Assembly: GCF_002217355.1 (NCBI RefSeq)
Contig: NZ_MUHA01000003.1
Span: 273,901 to 337,900, forward strand
Source: Flavobacterium oncorhynchi
GTDB taxonomy: Bacteria > Bacteroidota > Bacteroidia > Flavobacteriales > Flavobacteriaceae
DNA length: 64,000 nt
Direction: 5' to 3'
The translations under genes were made by a program, and so were the position numbers. Positions within the stretch are counted from its first letter, which is position 1; the number at the start of each line of letters is the position of its first letter. The notes below the pieces were generated by a model. That model did not search any database. It was not told the DNA's origin and worked only from the letters and a program-made list of their open reading frames with translations. Below, in pieces: positions 7,794 through 17,834 of this stretch.

Positions 7794-8171
7794 TCAGATT
7801 TTGTTTGCGACTCGATGTATATTATCTAGGATGTTTATACAATTAAAATTGACTAATAATCCGAGTTTTTTGTTTGTTAGTTTTAAATAGGTATTTAGTT
7901 GTTTAAAGTGAATAGATTTAAGCTCTTCAACGGATTTTAATTCAACAATTACTTTGTGTTCGACTAGTAAATCTATTCGGAAAGTGATATCTAATTCTAC
8001 ATTATTATAATTAACCGGAATATTAACTTGTTTGATGGTATTTAATCCATCTTTATTTAATTGATAATATAAGGCGCTTTCATAAACTGATTCTAATAAT
8101 CCGGGGCCTAGGGTGTTGTATACTGTAAAAATAGCACCTCTAACTTTATATGAAATTTCATTTTCTGACAT
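7794..8171 (-). CDS. GxxExxY protein (PD-(D/E)XK-like fold)
   Basis: A 125-residue protein of the GxxExxY family. The signature is GPGLLESVYESAL (residues 22-34: G, E and Y at the stated spacing). A putative nuclease-like core follows: FRIDLLVEHKVIVELKSVEEL has the Asp and the E-x-K pattern of PD-(D/E)XK enzymes. Biological function is not established for the family; a role in nucleic-acid processing or plasmid/phage biology is only inferred. It interrupts the thi operon, between thiG and thiH, and has a perfect 29-bp inverted repeat upstream. It probably came by lateral insertion. Confidence 0.88.
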   Translation of the reverse strand: MSENEISYKVRGAIFTVYNTLGPGLLESVYESALYYQLNKDGLNTIKQVNIPVNYNNVELDITFRIDLLVEHKVIVELKSVEELKSIHFKQLNTYLKLTNKKLGLLVNFNCINILDNIHRVANKI

Positions 8172-8229
8172 AATCGTGATTTTAACTTTAAATCAAATCT
8201 AACGAAATTTCCTACTTTTAAAGTGTTTT

Positions 8230-8314
8230 TCTCGCAGATTTGGCAGATTAAGCAGATTATTTTTTGAGCATTTTTTATCCAAATAAATCTGCTTAATCTG
8301 CCAAATCTGCGAGA
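8230..8314. repeat. Perfect 29-bp inverted repeat
   Basis: The arms at 8230-8258 (starting TCTCGCAGATTTGGCAG) and 8286-8314 are exact reverse complements with a 27-nt spacer. It lies between thiG and the GxxExxY gene, in their intergenic gap. The internal GCAGATT pattern is itself repeated. It could form a very stable stem that stalls or terminates the thi transcript. Confidence 0.85.
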
Positions 8315-8323
8315 GATTAAAAA

Positions 8324-9100
8324 TTAATCATATAAAAATGAAGTCAAAGGACTAGAGGCCACAGCATAGTTTTGTTGATTAGCAATTTTGGCTTCAAAAG
8401 CTTTTCTTCCTGCAATAACCGCTTCTTTAAATGCTTCAGCCATTAATTTTGGGTTTCCTGCAACGGCAATTGCGGTATTTACCAAAACGGCATCAGCGCC
8501 AATTTCCATTGCTTTTGCAGCATCAGATGGAGCGCCAATTCCTGCATCAACAATAACCGGAACATTGCTTTGTTCGATTATAATTTCTAAAAAATCAATT
8601 GTTTTTAAGCCTTTATTACTGCCTATTGGTGACCCTAATGGCATAACTGCCGAAGTTCCTGCGCTTTCTAAATGTTTGCACAATACAGGATCAGCATGAA
8701 TATAAGGCAGTACAAAGAAACCTAGTTTAGCCAGTTCTTCTGTCGCCTTTAAAGTCTCGATGGGATCAGGCAGTAAATATTTTGGATCTGGATGAATCTC
8801 CAGTTTGAGCCAATTTGTTTCTAAAGCTTCACGGGCCAATTGTGCAGCAAAAACGGCCTCTTTTGCATTTCTTGCACCAGAAGTATTGGGTAATAAATTG
8901 ATATTTGGATGTTGTAAATGCAATAAAATGGCATCAGTGTCGGTTTCGAGATCAATGCGCTTTAAAGCAACCGTAACTAACTCACTTTCTGAAGCTAAAA
9001 TAGCATCTTCCATTTCCTGATTGGAACCAAATTTTCCTGTCCCCAGAAATAAACGCGATTTAAAGGATTTATCTCCAATATTAAACAATGACGTTTGCAT
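8324..9100 (-). CDS. thiG: Thiazole synthase ThiG
   Basis: A 258-residue TIM-barrel thiazole synthase. It condenses 1-deoxyxylulose 5-phosphate, dehydroglycine and ThiS-thiocarboxylate to thiazole phosphate. The Schiff-base Lys is Lys99 in [11 protein letters not shown]. Other signatures: GTGKF near residue 20, [10 protein letters not shown], and [33 protein letters not shown]. The start overlaps the end of thiE by 20 bases, implying coupled translation. Confident assignment. Confidence 0.97.
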   Translation of the reverse strand: MQTSLFNIGDKSFKSRLFLGTGKFGSNQEMEDAILASESELVTVALKRIDLETDTDAILLHLQHPNINLLPNTSGARNAKEAVFAAQLAREALETNWLKLEIHPDPKYLLPDPIETLKATEELAKLGFFVLPYIHADPVLCKHLESAGTSAVMPLGSPIGSNKGLKTIDFLEIIIEQSNVPVIVDAGIGAPSDAAKAMEIGADAVLVNTAIAVAGNPKLMAEAFKEAVIAGRKAFEAKIANQQNYAVASSPLTSFLYD

Positions 9101-9719
9101 ATAATTTTTCGTTTAATTGTTGAATTAATAATTCTTTTTCATCACTTTTTGTGATGATACCTGAAACTGCAATTCCGTGAATTCCAGTTTCAATCAACGG
9201 ATTTAAATCTTTCAAGGTGATTCCTCCAATTGCATAAATTGGAATTTCAATGTTATTTTTTTTCAATTTTTCAAGGATATCATAGTAACCAGCTAAGCCT
9301 AATATCGGACTTAATTTTTCTTTTGTATTAGTAAATCTAAAAGGCCCCAAACCAATATAATCGCAGCCATTTTTTGCATGATTTACTATGTCTTCAAATG
9401 TATTTGCAGTTCCGCCAATAATTTTTGTAGCCCCTAAAATTGCCCTTGCTTCATCGATTTTCATGTCTGATAAACCTAGGTGAACGCCATCGGCAGCAAT
9501 TTGCTGAGCGAGATATAAATTATCATTTACAATAAAGTTGGCGAGATATTCTTCGCATAAAAATTTTACAGCTTCTGCCAAAGCAAAGCTGTTTTTTGCA
9601 GTCTGATTTTTAAATCGCATTTGTATCCAGTCGCATCCAGCATCTAAAGCCTGATGAATGTTGTACAATTGTTGTTCGATTGTTTTTCCTTGTGAAATGT
9701 ATTGCAGTTTATTGTACAT
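9081..9719 (-). CDS. thiE: Thiamine phosphate synthase ThiE
   Basis: A 212-residue TIM barrel coupling HMP-PP with thiazole phosphate. Signatures: [11 protein letters not shown] in place of the usual [40 protein letters not shown], and IPIYAIGGI in the phosphate-binding region. It overlaps thiD by 11 bases and thiG by 20. The operon has a second ThiE-like gene upstream of thiD; this one keeps the fuller set of ThiE motifs and is the likelier synthase. Confidence 0.93.
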   Translation of the reverse strand: MYNKLQYISQGKTIEQQLYNIHQALDAGCDWIQMRFKNQTAKNSFALAEAVKFLCEEYLANFIVNDNLYLAQQIAADGVHLGLSDMKIDEARAILGATKIIGGTANTFEDIVNHAKNGCDYIGLGPFRFTNTKEKLSPILGLAGYYDILEKLKKNNIEIPIYAIGGITLKDLNPLIETGIHGIAVSGIITKSDEKELLIQQLNEKLYANVIV

Positions 9720-10464
9720 GATGATATCCGATTAAAGTTGATGTTGAACTCAGGTATTTTTCTATGTAGGTTTTAGCATTTTTACAAGCTTCATATAAAG
9801 TTTGGTTTAATGCAAGATTTGAAGCAATCGCAGATGATAAGACACAGCCTGAACCATGTTTTTCAGAACATTTTTTATCTGAAGGAAGCAAATCAAAAAC
9901 TTCATTTTTTAGAAATAAATGATCTGTTCCAATGGCTTTTTCGTTATGCCCGCCTTTCAATAAAATATTGGCAGGAATTTCATTTTGCAGCCAAAGTTTC
10001 TTTGAAATAAACCCAGGATATAAAACTTCAATTTCATTATAATTGGGTGTGATTAGATCGATTTTTGATAAAATTTTGTCGAGATCTGAATAATCGTTAA
10101 TTGAAAGAAATTCAAATTTTGTCGTTGATTTTAAAACAGGATCCCAAACTATTTGTGTAGTTGGAGATAACAGTTTTATGGTTGATAGAATTCGATTTAA
10201 ATAATGTGCAGAAGGAACAATTCCAATTTTGACCACACTGATTTTATAACTCAGAAAAAGAGTTTCAATTGAGCGAATCACAAAACTTAAATCCGTCCAC
10301 TGTATTTCATAAAATGTATCTTCAGTTTGAATAGTATTGGCAGTAATAACCGCAAAACCATTGACATTATGCTGCTCAAAAGTTTTGATGTCGGCAAGAA
10401 TACCAGCTCCCCCCGAAGGGTCAAGGCCGGCTATTGCAAGTGCGAAAGGACGATTTGCTGACAT
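9709..10464 (-). CDS. thiD: Hydroxymethylpyrimidine/phosphomethylpyrimidine kinase
   Basis: A 251-residue ribokinase-fold enzyme phosphorylating HMP and HMP-P. Signatures: AIAGLDPSGGAGILADIKTF at the N-terminus, WDPVLKSTT in the middle, LITPNYNEIEVLYPG, and EKHGSGCVLSSAIASNLA, which holds the catalytic GSGC anion hole. It overlaps the preceding TenI/ThiE-like gene by 34 bases and thiE by 11, so translation is coupled. Confidence 0.95.
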   Translation of the reverse strand: MSANRPFALAIAGLDPSGGAGILADIKTFEQHNVNGFAVITANTIQTEDTFYEIQWTDLSFVIRSIETLFLSYKISVVKIGIVPSAHYLNRILSTIKLLSPTTQIVWDPVLKSTTKFEFLSINDYSDLDKILSKIDLITPNYNEIEVLYPGFISKKLWLQNEIPANILLKGGHNEKAIGTDHLFLKNEVFDLLPSDKKCSEKHGSGCVLSSAIASNLALNQTLYEACKNAKTYIEKYLSSTSTLIGYHHVQ

Positions 10465-11045
10465 AATTTAAATTCTTTTACAGGGTTTATATTGCTCCAA
10501 ACAGCACCTAAAAGTGCGATGTTATCAAAACCATTCTCGAGTGTTTTTCGAATATTTTCAGAATGAATTCCGCCTAAAGCAATGATTTTTGTTTTGTAAT
10601 TTGTTCTTGATTTTAATGCTTCAAAAAGATCTATTTTTGACTCATAATTTTCTTTTGAAATACTTTTAAAAACCGGACTTAGAAATGCGTAATCAAAACC
10701 ATTTTCCAGAGAATTAAAATCGTCTATAGAATGTGTTGATGTTGATATAAACTCGTTTTTATCTTTATCAGAATCTGAAAACTTTGAAAAAAGATGACGT
10801 TGATTTTTTCTTTCTTTTTCAGAAAAATGAAAACGAATAATTCCTAAATCGTCAGCCAATTGATGATGATTGTGTAAGACAAGTTTAGTTCTATATTCTA
10901 ATTTAATTTGTTGAATGAATTGCGCCATTTCACATTCAGAATAATCAGGCTTCCGAATATGAAGCAAAGACATTCCTTCTTCAAATAAAGAATGAAGAAT
11001 GTCAATTTCATCTTTAATAAAAGAAGGATTCGTAATCACAATCAT
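10431..11045 (-). CDS. TenI/ThiE-like protein (second thiamine-phosphate-synthase fold)
   Basis: A 204-residue TIM-barrel protein when started at MIVITNPSF. The open frame extends to 11153 inside thiC, but that extra N-terminus is Lys/Arg-rich and overlaps thiC, so ATG at 11045 is preferred; it leaves 31 bases after the thiC stop. Weak ThiE signatures remain: LLHIRKPDYSE for the substrate loop, LVLHNHHQLADDLGI, FDYAFLSPVFKS and IIALGGIHSENI. TenI proteins act as thiazole tautomerases or paralogues of ThiE. The missing canonical LREK and ND motifs fit a TenI-like role, but a redundant ThiE is possible. Confidence 0.85.
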   Translation of the reverse strand: MIVITNPSFIKDEIDILHSLFEEGMSLLHIRKPDYSECEMAQFIQQIKLEYRTKLVLHNHHQLADDLGIIRFHFSEKERKNQRHLFSKFSDSDKDKNEFISTSTHSIDDFNSLENGFDYAFLSPVFKSISKENYESKIDLFEALKSRTNYKTKIIALGGIHSENIRKTLENGFDNIALLGAVWSNINPVKEFKLCQQIVLSHLQ

Positions 11046-11076
11046 ATCTTTCTTCTTATTTCTTTTATCTTCTCGC

Positions 11077-12912
<1,836 letters not shown>

Positions 12913-12960
12913 TCAAGTTTCAAGTTGATTCTGATTGTGTTTGTCTCACAAAGTTTTTCT

Positions 12961-12986
12961 GTAGAGGTGCACAACAGTGCGTCTAC
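12961..12986. repeat. Imperfect palindrome of the GTGCGTCTAC family
   Basis: GTAGAGGTGCAC followed by AACAGTGCGTCTAC folds back imperfectly. A related palindrome (GGCGCACTGCGGTGCGTC) occurs at 17747-17764, so it seems to be a dispersed intergenic repeat. It lies in the thiS-thiC gap. Confidence 0.55.
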
Positions 12987-13036
12987 GTCCAGTATATAAT
13001 GGGAATTTGGATTTTTAAAGAATTGGAATTTAAATC

Positions 13037-13243
13037 TTAACCTCCCTGCGTAGCAGAAATAATTAAAATTTCGTCAGTTTCTTGTACGAGGAATTCGTTC
13101 CATTTGGTTTTTGGAACAACGGTGTTGTTGATAGCAACGGCGATTCCGTTTTGTTTGTGCGGAATTTCGAGATCGAGCAATGATTGAACGCTTAGCGATT
13201 CAGCATTGAAATGTTTGGTTTGTTGATTGATTTTTAGTTCCAT
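13037..13243 (-). CDS. thiS: Sulfur carrier protein ThiS
   Basis: A 68-residue ubiquitin-like sulfur carrier ending in ATQGG, the Gly-Gly tail that ThiF adenylates and ThiG uses. Signatures: a beta-grasp core (LLDLEIPHKQNGIAVAINNTVVP) and a Trp-containing KTKWNEFLVQETDEILIISAT segment. An upstream in-frame extension runs to 13381, but it passes through the riboswitch. The start at 13243 (ATGGAACTA) gives the expected length. It heads the operon under the TPP riboswitch. Confidence 0.95.
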   Translation of the reverse strand: MELKINQQTKHFNAESLSVQSLLDLEIPHKQNGIAVAINNTVVPKTKWNEFLVQETDEILIISATQGG

Positions 13244-13321
13244 TCCTTCTTGAATTAGTATAGAGTTATACTTTAGGAATGGCTGTAAGAACGCAAAAAA
13301 AATGCGCGCAGAAGTCATCTT

Positions 13322-13400
13322 ACTTTTCCCTACGCTAGTATGAACTAGATCAGGTTCAGAGGGTAAAATCTCAGCCTGCAAATTGCAGACACCCCTAAAG
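13322..13400 (-). promoter_or_regulatory. TPP riboswitch (thi-box)
   Basis: Read on the minus strand it has the thi-box order: AGGGGTGTC with its partner loop, GGCTGAGATTTTACCC, then GAACCTGATCTAGTTCATACTAGCGTAGGGA. These are the conserved CUGAGA and ACCUGAU core segments binding TPP. It lies about 80 bases upstream of the thiS ATG. Binding TPP should reduce expression of thiS-thiC and downstream genes. Its aptamer is complete; the expression platform was not resolved, though a run of T follows at 13300-13310 on the minus strand. Confidence 0.96.
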
Positions 13401-13504
13401 TGTGAAGCAAATGTAATAAAATTTGTTTAGAAGTTTCAGGTTTTAAGTTTTAAGTTTTTTGAAAACTGAAAACTGTGACTGAAAACGACGATTGTAATTG
13501 AAAG

Positions 13505-14074
13505 CTATTTAGTTCTCGTCCAGCAATCTTCAATATGATCGTTGACCATTCCTGTGGCCTGCATATGAGCATAGATCACGGTTGAGCCAACGAATTTAAA
13601 ACCGCGTTTTTTTAGATCTTTGCTAATTGCATCAGAAATTGGAGTTGTTGCAGGAACATCTTTTAGAGTTTTTGGATTATTGTCAATAGGTTTCCCGTCT
13701 GTGAATTTCCAGATATAATCAGAGAAAGTTCCAAATTCATCCTGAATTTTCATAAAAGCCTGAGCATTTGTAACTGCTGATCTAATTTTGAGTTTGTTTC
13801 GAATGATTCCGGTATTTTGAAGTAATTCTTCGATTTTATCTTCAGAATAGCGGGCGATTTTTTTATAATCGAAATTATCAAAAGCTGTTTTGAAATTTTC
13901 TCTTTTGTTTAAAATTGTAATCCAGCTCAATCCGGCCTGAAAGGTTTCCAGAATTAAAAATTCAAATAGAGTAGGGTCGTCATAAACAGGAGTTCCCCAT
14001 TCTTCATCATGATATTTTTTGTATAAATCGCTTGCGCTGCACCAGCCGCAGCGAATGATATTTTCGTTTTTCAT
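13505..14074 (-). CDS. tag: DNA-3-methyladenine glycosylase I
   Basis: A 189-residue Tag glycosylase removing 3-methyladenine from DNA. Zinc ligands match the E. coli set with a 5-residue offset: Cys9 (RCGWC), His22 (YHDEEWG), His180 and Cys184 (NDHIEDCW). Typical also are FEFLILETFQAGLSW and VYDDPTLFE. The start ATG overlaps the stop of the upstream lipoprotein gene by one base (TAATG), so translation is coupled. Confidence 0.97.
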   Translation of the reverse strand: MKNENIIRCGWCSASDLYKKYHDEEWGTPVYDDPTLFEFLILETFQAGLSWITILNKRENFKTAFDNFDYKKIARYSEDKIEELLQNTGIIRNKLKIRSAVTNAQAFMKIQDEFGTFSDYIWKFTDGKPIDNNPKTLKDVPATTPISDAISKDLKKRGFKFVGSTVIYAHMQATGMVNDHIEDCWTRTK

Positions 14075-14754
14075 TATTTCCCAATTTGCCAGCTGTAGCC
14101 TTTTACAGTTGGAATGTAAGCCGAACGGCCTATTATAACTAAATTATTATAGATTTTTTTGTTGTATTTAATGCCAATTGCATTGCCGGAAGTATAGAGT
14201 TTATTTTCTTTAAATACCACTTTTAATCGCCCGTCTTGAAGTTTAGCATCAGATATTTTTTCAATAAACCACGTTGAATGCCATTTAACTTCGATTTCAT
14301 TTTGGGCAGTTTTGGTTACGCTTTTAACAAGTTTGACCGCTTCTTTTTGAATTTCAAAGTTTTGAGTAAGCTCTTTTTGAGTTAAAGTTTGACCAATTTT
14401 ACAGTTACTTAATATTTTATGAAGGTTTGTAAAGCTTAATAATTTATTTTCGTTAGGGTCTTTTTTTGGTTCAGAAGCGGCGGTGCTAATTAGTGTTTTT
14501 GATTCTTGAGTGTGCTTGTTAATTTTGATTGGCTTTTTTACAGCAAAAATATTTTTTCTATCAGAAAGGGAATCAGTAAGAATTTCTTTTTGTACAATGG
14601 TTTTTGAAGAAGCAGAGGAAATTTCTTTTAGCGGGGCCGCTTTCAAAGAATTAACAGGGTATACTTTTTTCTTAGGCTGTTTTTTCTCATCATTTCCGCA
14701 GCCGAAAAAAAGGAAAGCGATAAGGAGTACTAATATCGTATAGTTTTTTTTCAT
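14074..14754 (-). CDS. Uncharacterised lipoprotein
   Basis: A 226-residue protein with a lipoprotein signal: MKKNYTILVLLIAFLFFGC, lipobox FFGC with Cys at residue 19. About residues 25-105 are Lys/Ser-rich and low complexity. The C-terminal half (about 108-226) is a likely compact domain: a TLTQKELTQNFEIQKEAVK segment, then alternating strands ending in VIIGRSAYIPTVKGYSWQIGK. No family is recognised. It is cotranscribed with and translationally coupled to tag, a link that is probably positional rather than functional. Confidence 0.8.
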   Translation of the reverse strand: MKKNYTILVLLIAFLFFGCGNDEKKQPKKKVYPVNSLKAAPLKEISSASSKTIVQKEILTDSLSDRKNIFAVKKPIKINKHTQESKTLISTAASEPKKDPNENKLLSFTNLHKILSNCKIGQTLTQKELTQNFEIQKEAVKLVKSVTKTAQNEIEVKWHSTWFIEKISDAKLQDGRLKVVFKENKLYTSGNAIGIKYNKKIYNNLVIIGRSAYIPTVKGYSWQIGK

Positions 14755-14768
14755 GGCTTTATTTTGGT

Positions 14769-15434
14769 TTATCCTTTGTGAGATGAGCCTTCCTCGTCCA
14801 AATATTTTTTTATCAAATGATGTCCCGCATAGATTAATGGGGTTAGTAAAATTGCAATTGATAACTTAAAGGTATATCCAATTAAAGCGGAAGAAAGAAA
14901 AGTATCAAAATCAATTTTTCCAGGCAGCCAAAAAGCAATTCCAAGAACAATAAATGAGTCAAATAATTGTGAAACTACGGTTGAACCGGTTGTTCTAAGC
15001 CAAATTTTTCGCTCGCCTGTACGTCTTTTAAAAAACCAAAAAATCCATACATCAATTAATTGCGATGCCATAAAAGCGATTAAACTTCCAACAATAATCC
15101 ACATACTTTGTCCAAAAACAGCTTGAAACTGCTCATCGTTTACAGGACTTATTCCTTTTGCAGCAGGAATTACTATTGCCATAAACAGAATTAGAAAAGC
15201 ATAAGCGATCAAACAAGCAGTTATAAAAGAGAGTTTTTTCACTCCTTTTTCTCCAAAATATTCATTAATCAAATCGGTCGTTAGAAAAACAACAGGCCAT
15301 GGTAAAATTCCAATGCTCATTACAAAAGGGCCAATTTGAATTAGCTTTCCACCAATAAGTTCTGCAACAACTGCATTCGTTATAAATATTCCGGCAAGGA
15401 CAACAAAAACAATTTCTTTTCGGGTTTTAAACAT
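14769..15434 (-). CDS. Queuosine precursor transporter (VUT/YhhQ family)
   Basis: A 221-residue integral membrane protein with about six TM segments. Family motifs: AVVAELIGGKLIQIGP near the N-terminus (the ELIGGK segment), ILPWPVVFLTTDLINEYFGEKGVKKLSF (the FLTTDLINEYFG motif), and IDVWIFWFFKRRTGE. Members import 7-cyano-7-deazaguanine or related precursors of queuosine. Consistently, queG is encoded at 59258-60184. It begins 165 bases from the divergent M3 peptidase gene. Confidence 0.92.
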   Translation of the reverse strand: MFKTRKEIVFVVLAGIFITNAVVAELIGGKLIQIGPFVMSIGILPWPVVFLTTDLINEYFGEKGVKKLSFITACLIAYAFLILFMAIVIPAAKGISPVNDEQFQAVFGQSMWIIVGSLIAFMASQLIDVWIFWFFKRRTGERKIWLRTTGSTVVSQLFDSFIVLGIAFWLPGKIDFDTFLSSALIGYTFKLSIAILLTPLIYAGHHLIKKYLDEEGSSHKG

Positions 15435-15545
15435 CTTAATTTGGTAAATGATGTTTCAAATTTAAACTATTTCTTTATAACTTAAAAAGGATTGATTTTA
15501 AATTAAGCTGTTGCATTTAAGAGAATCGGAAAGTTAAAATTCTAT

Positions 15546-15572
15546 TTTGAACGCTGATTTTAGTTACATTTG
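15546..15572 (+). promoter_or_regulatory. Promoter of the M3 peptidase gene
   Basis: TACATTTG (15565-15572) matches TANNTTTG, with TTTG at 15546-15549, a spacer of 15. The ATG is 28 bases downstream of the -7 box. Confidence 0.5.
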
Positions 15573-15599
15573 GAACAATAATATATTAGTTAAAAAATA

Positions 15600-17726
15600 A
15601 TGATAATGAAAAAATTAATGACAATTTTTCTCATGGGAACAACTTTTTTTGCGGCCACCGCACAATCAAATTCAGATAACCCATTGCTCAAAAACTGGAC
15701 AGGGCCATATGGCGGAGTTCCTGCGTTTAATGAGTATAAGGTTGCGGATTTTAAACCGGCAATTCAGTTTGCAATTCAAGAAAAATTGAACGAGATTGAT
15801 GCTATTGCGAATAATCCGAAGGCACCGACTTTTGAAAATACAATTGCTGAGCTGGAACGTTCTGGAAAAACAATTACTAGGATTTTGACGGTATACGGAA
15901 TTTACAGATCGAATTTGAGTACACCTGAGTTTAGTGCTGTAGATCGCGAGATGTCTCCTAAGTTTTCTGAATTCTCTGATAAGATCAATCAGAATAAAAA
16001 ACTTTTTACTAGAGTTGAGGCTTTGTACAATTCTAAAGAAAGTAAAAAATTGACCAGTGAACAGCAACGTTTAATCTGGTTGTATTATACTGATTTTGTA
16101 CGTGAAGGAGCTAAATTGAATGCGGCAGACAAAGAAAAAGTAGCTGATATTAATAAAAAACTGGCGAGCCTTTTTACTAAATTCAGTCAAAATTTATTGG
16201 CCGAGGAAAATAATCAATATGTAGCTTTAAAGACTGAAAGTGATTTTGATGGTTTACCATTAGAAGTAAAAAATGCTGCTATTGCTGAAGCAAAGGAGAG
16301 AAAACTTGATGTTTTGGGCTGTATTGCCAATACACGTTCTTCAATTGAACCATTTTTAACTTTCTCGAATCGTAGAGAATTAAGAGAAAAAGCTTTCGAT
16401 ATTTTTGTGAAACGCGGTGATAATGGAAATGCAAATGATAATAACGCGACTTTGGTTTCTATTTTGCAATTGCGTACTCAAAAAGCGAAATTATTAGGAT
16501 TCCCAACTTTTGCAGATTGGAGTTTGTCTAATAAAATGGCAAAAGATCCTAAGAAAACATTGGATTTGATGATGTCAGTTTGGGAACCTGCAGTTGAGAA
16601 AGTACATCAAGATGTTGCCGAAATGCAGAAAATTGTAGATGCCGAAGGTGGGAAATTTAAGATTCAGCCGTGGGATTATCGCTATTATGCTGAAAAAGTT
16701 AGAAAAGCAAAATATGATTTAGATCAAAATGAGGTTAAGCCTTATTTGCAATTAGAGAATTTGCGCGAAGGAATGTTTTGGGTTGCTGGGGAGTTATTTA
16801 ATTTAAGCTTCAAACAAGTTACAAATGTTCCTGTTTATCATCCAGATGTTCGTGTTTGGGAAGTAAGCAATAAATTAACGGGTAAAACAGTCGGGTTGTG
16901 GTATTTTGATCCTTATGCACGTACAGGAAAACGTTCTGGTGCTTGGATGAATGCATATCGTGATCAGCAAAAAATGGATGGTGAAGTACTTACAATTGTA
17001 TCTAATAACTGTAATTTTATTAAAGGTGCAGCAAACGAACCTGTTTTGATTTCTTGGGAAGATGCAACTACATTGTTTCATGAGTTTGGACATGCGCTTC
17101 ACGGATTATGTTCTAATGTAACTTATCCTAGTTTGGCAGGAACATCTGTGGCTAGAGATTATGTAGAGTTCCCGTCGCAATTATTGGAGCACTGGCTGGC
17201 TACACCAGAAGTGTTGAATAAATTTGCATTACATTATAAAACAAATCAGCCATTACCTCAATCATTAGTAGATAGAATTGAAAAAGCGGCTAATTTTAAT
17301 GAAGGTTTTGCTACTGTAGAAACAATTTCTAGTTCTTTAATAGATATGAAACTGCACCTCGCAACTACAACTATTGATCCTCATAAATTTGAGAAAGAAA
17401 CTTTAGATGCGCTTCATATGCCGTCAGAAATTGTTATGAGACATAGAATCCCTCAATTTGGACACATTTTCTCAGGTGACGGTTATGCGGCTGGATATTA
17501 CAGTTATTTATGGGCAGACGTGATTAATGCTGATGCTTGGGAGGCTTTTACAGAAGGAAAAGGTCCATATGATAAAGAAGTAGCTAAGCGCCTTTATGAT
17601 AATGTTTTTAGTGTAGGAAATACTATAGATCAGGAGAAAGCATATGAGAATTTTAGAGGCAGAGCTCCAAAATCTGATGCGTTAATGCGTGCTAGAAATT
17701 TTCCAATTGTAGAAAAGAAAAAATAG
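15600..17726 (+). CDS. M3 family zinc metallopeptidase (dipeptidyl carboxypeptidase-like)
   Basis: A 708-residue exported peptidase. The signal peptide (MKKLMTIFLMGTTFFAATAQ) starts at either ATG 15600 or 15606; the second gives a better n-region. The zinc motif HEFGH is His494-His498, inside TLFHEFGHALHG, typical of M3 (thimet oligopeptidase/Dcp). The NEGFATVE segment after it carries the third ligand Glu. Length and helical N-terminal half match Dcp, which trims dipeptides from C-termini. It would act in the periplasm. It is convergent with tsf and separated by a bidirectional terminator. Confidence 0.95.
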   Translation: MIMKKLMTIFLMGTTFFAATAQSNSDNPLLKNWTGPYGGVPAFNEYKVADFKPAIQFAIQEKLNEIDAIANNPKAPTFENTIAELERSGKTITRILTVYGIYRSNLSTPEFSAVDREMSPKFSEFSDKINQNKKLFTRVEALYNSKESKKLTSEQQRLIWLYYTDFVREGAKLNAADKEKVADINKKLASLFTKFSQNLLAEENNQYVALKTESDFDGLPLEVKNAAIAEAKERKLDVLGCIANTRSSIEPFLTFSNRRELREKAFDIFVKRGDNGNANDNNATLVSILQLRTQKAKLLGFPTFADWSLSNKMAKDPKKTLDLMMSVWEPAVEKVHQDVAEMQKIVDAEGGKFKIQPWDYRYYAEKVRKAKYDLDQNEVKPYLQLENLREGMFWVAGELFNLSFKQVTNVPVYHPDVRVWEVSNKLTGKTVGLWYFDPYARTGKRSGAWMNAYRDQQKMDGEVLTIVSNNCNFIKGAANEPVLISWEDATTLFHEFGHALHGLCSNVTYPSLAGTSVARDYVEFPSQLLEHWLATPEVLNKFALHYKTNQPLPQSLVDRIEKAANFNEGFATVETISSSLIDMKLHLATTTIDPHKFEKETLDALHMPSEIVMRHRIPQFGHIFSGDGYAAGYYSYLWADVINADAWEAFTEGKGPYDKEVAKRLYDNVFSVGNTIDQEKAYENFRGRAPKSDALMRARNFPIVEKKK

Positions 17727-17736
17727 AAAACTTTGT

Positions 17737-17773
17737 AATTATAATAGGCGCACTGCGGTGCGTCTTTATAATT
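17737..17773. repeat. Palindromic repeat with GGCGCACTGCGGTGCGTC core
   Basis: AATTATAATAGGCGCAC and GTGCGTCTTTATAATT form nearly perfect arms around TGCG, just after the peptidase stop. It is related to the palindrome at 12961-12986. Confidence 0.7.
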
Positions 17774-17784
17774 TGACAAACATA

Positions 17785-17818
17785 AAAAAGCCCGAATAAA
17801 TTAATATTCGGGCTTTTT
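17785..17818. terminator. Bidirectional terminator between dcp-like gene and tsf
   Basis: AAAAAGCCCGAAT pairs with ATTCGGGCTTTTT around an AT-rich loop, giving a T-run on both strands. Confidence 0.9.
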
Positions 17819-17834
17819 CTATTGAAATAATATA

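Noticed and set aside
8388..9020. Open frames on the plus strand opposite thiG
   Set aside because: They are antisense shadows of thiG, which is clearly real.
13244..13381. N-terminal extension of thiS
   Set aside because: It translates the TPP riboswitch aptamer; the 68-residue form is the normal ThiS length.
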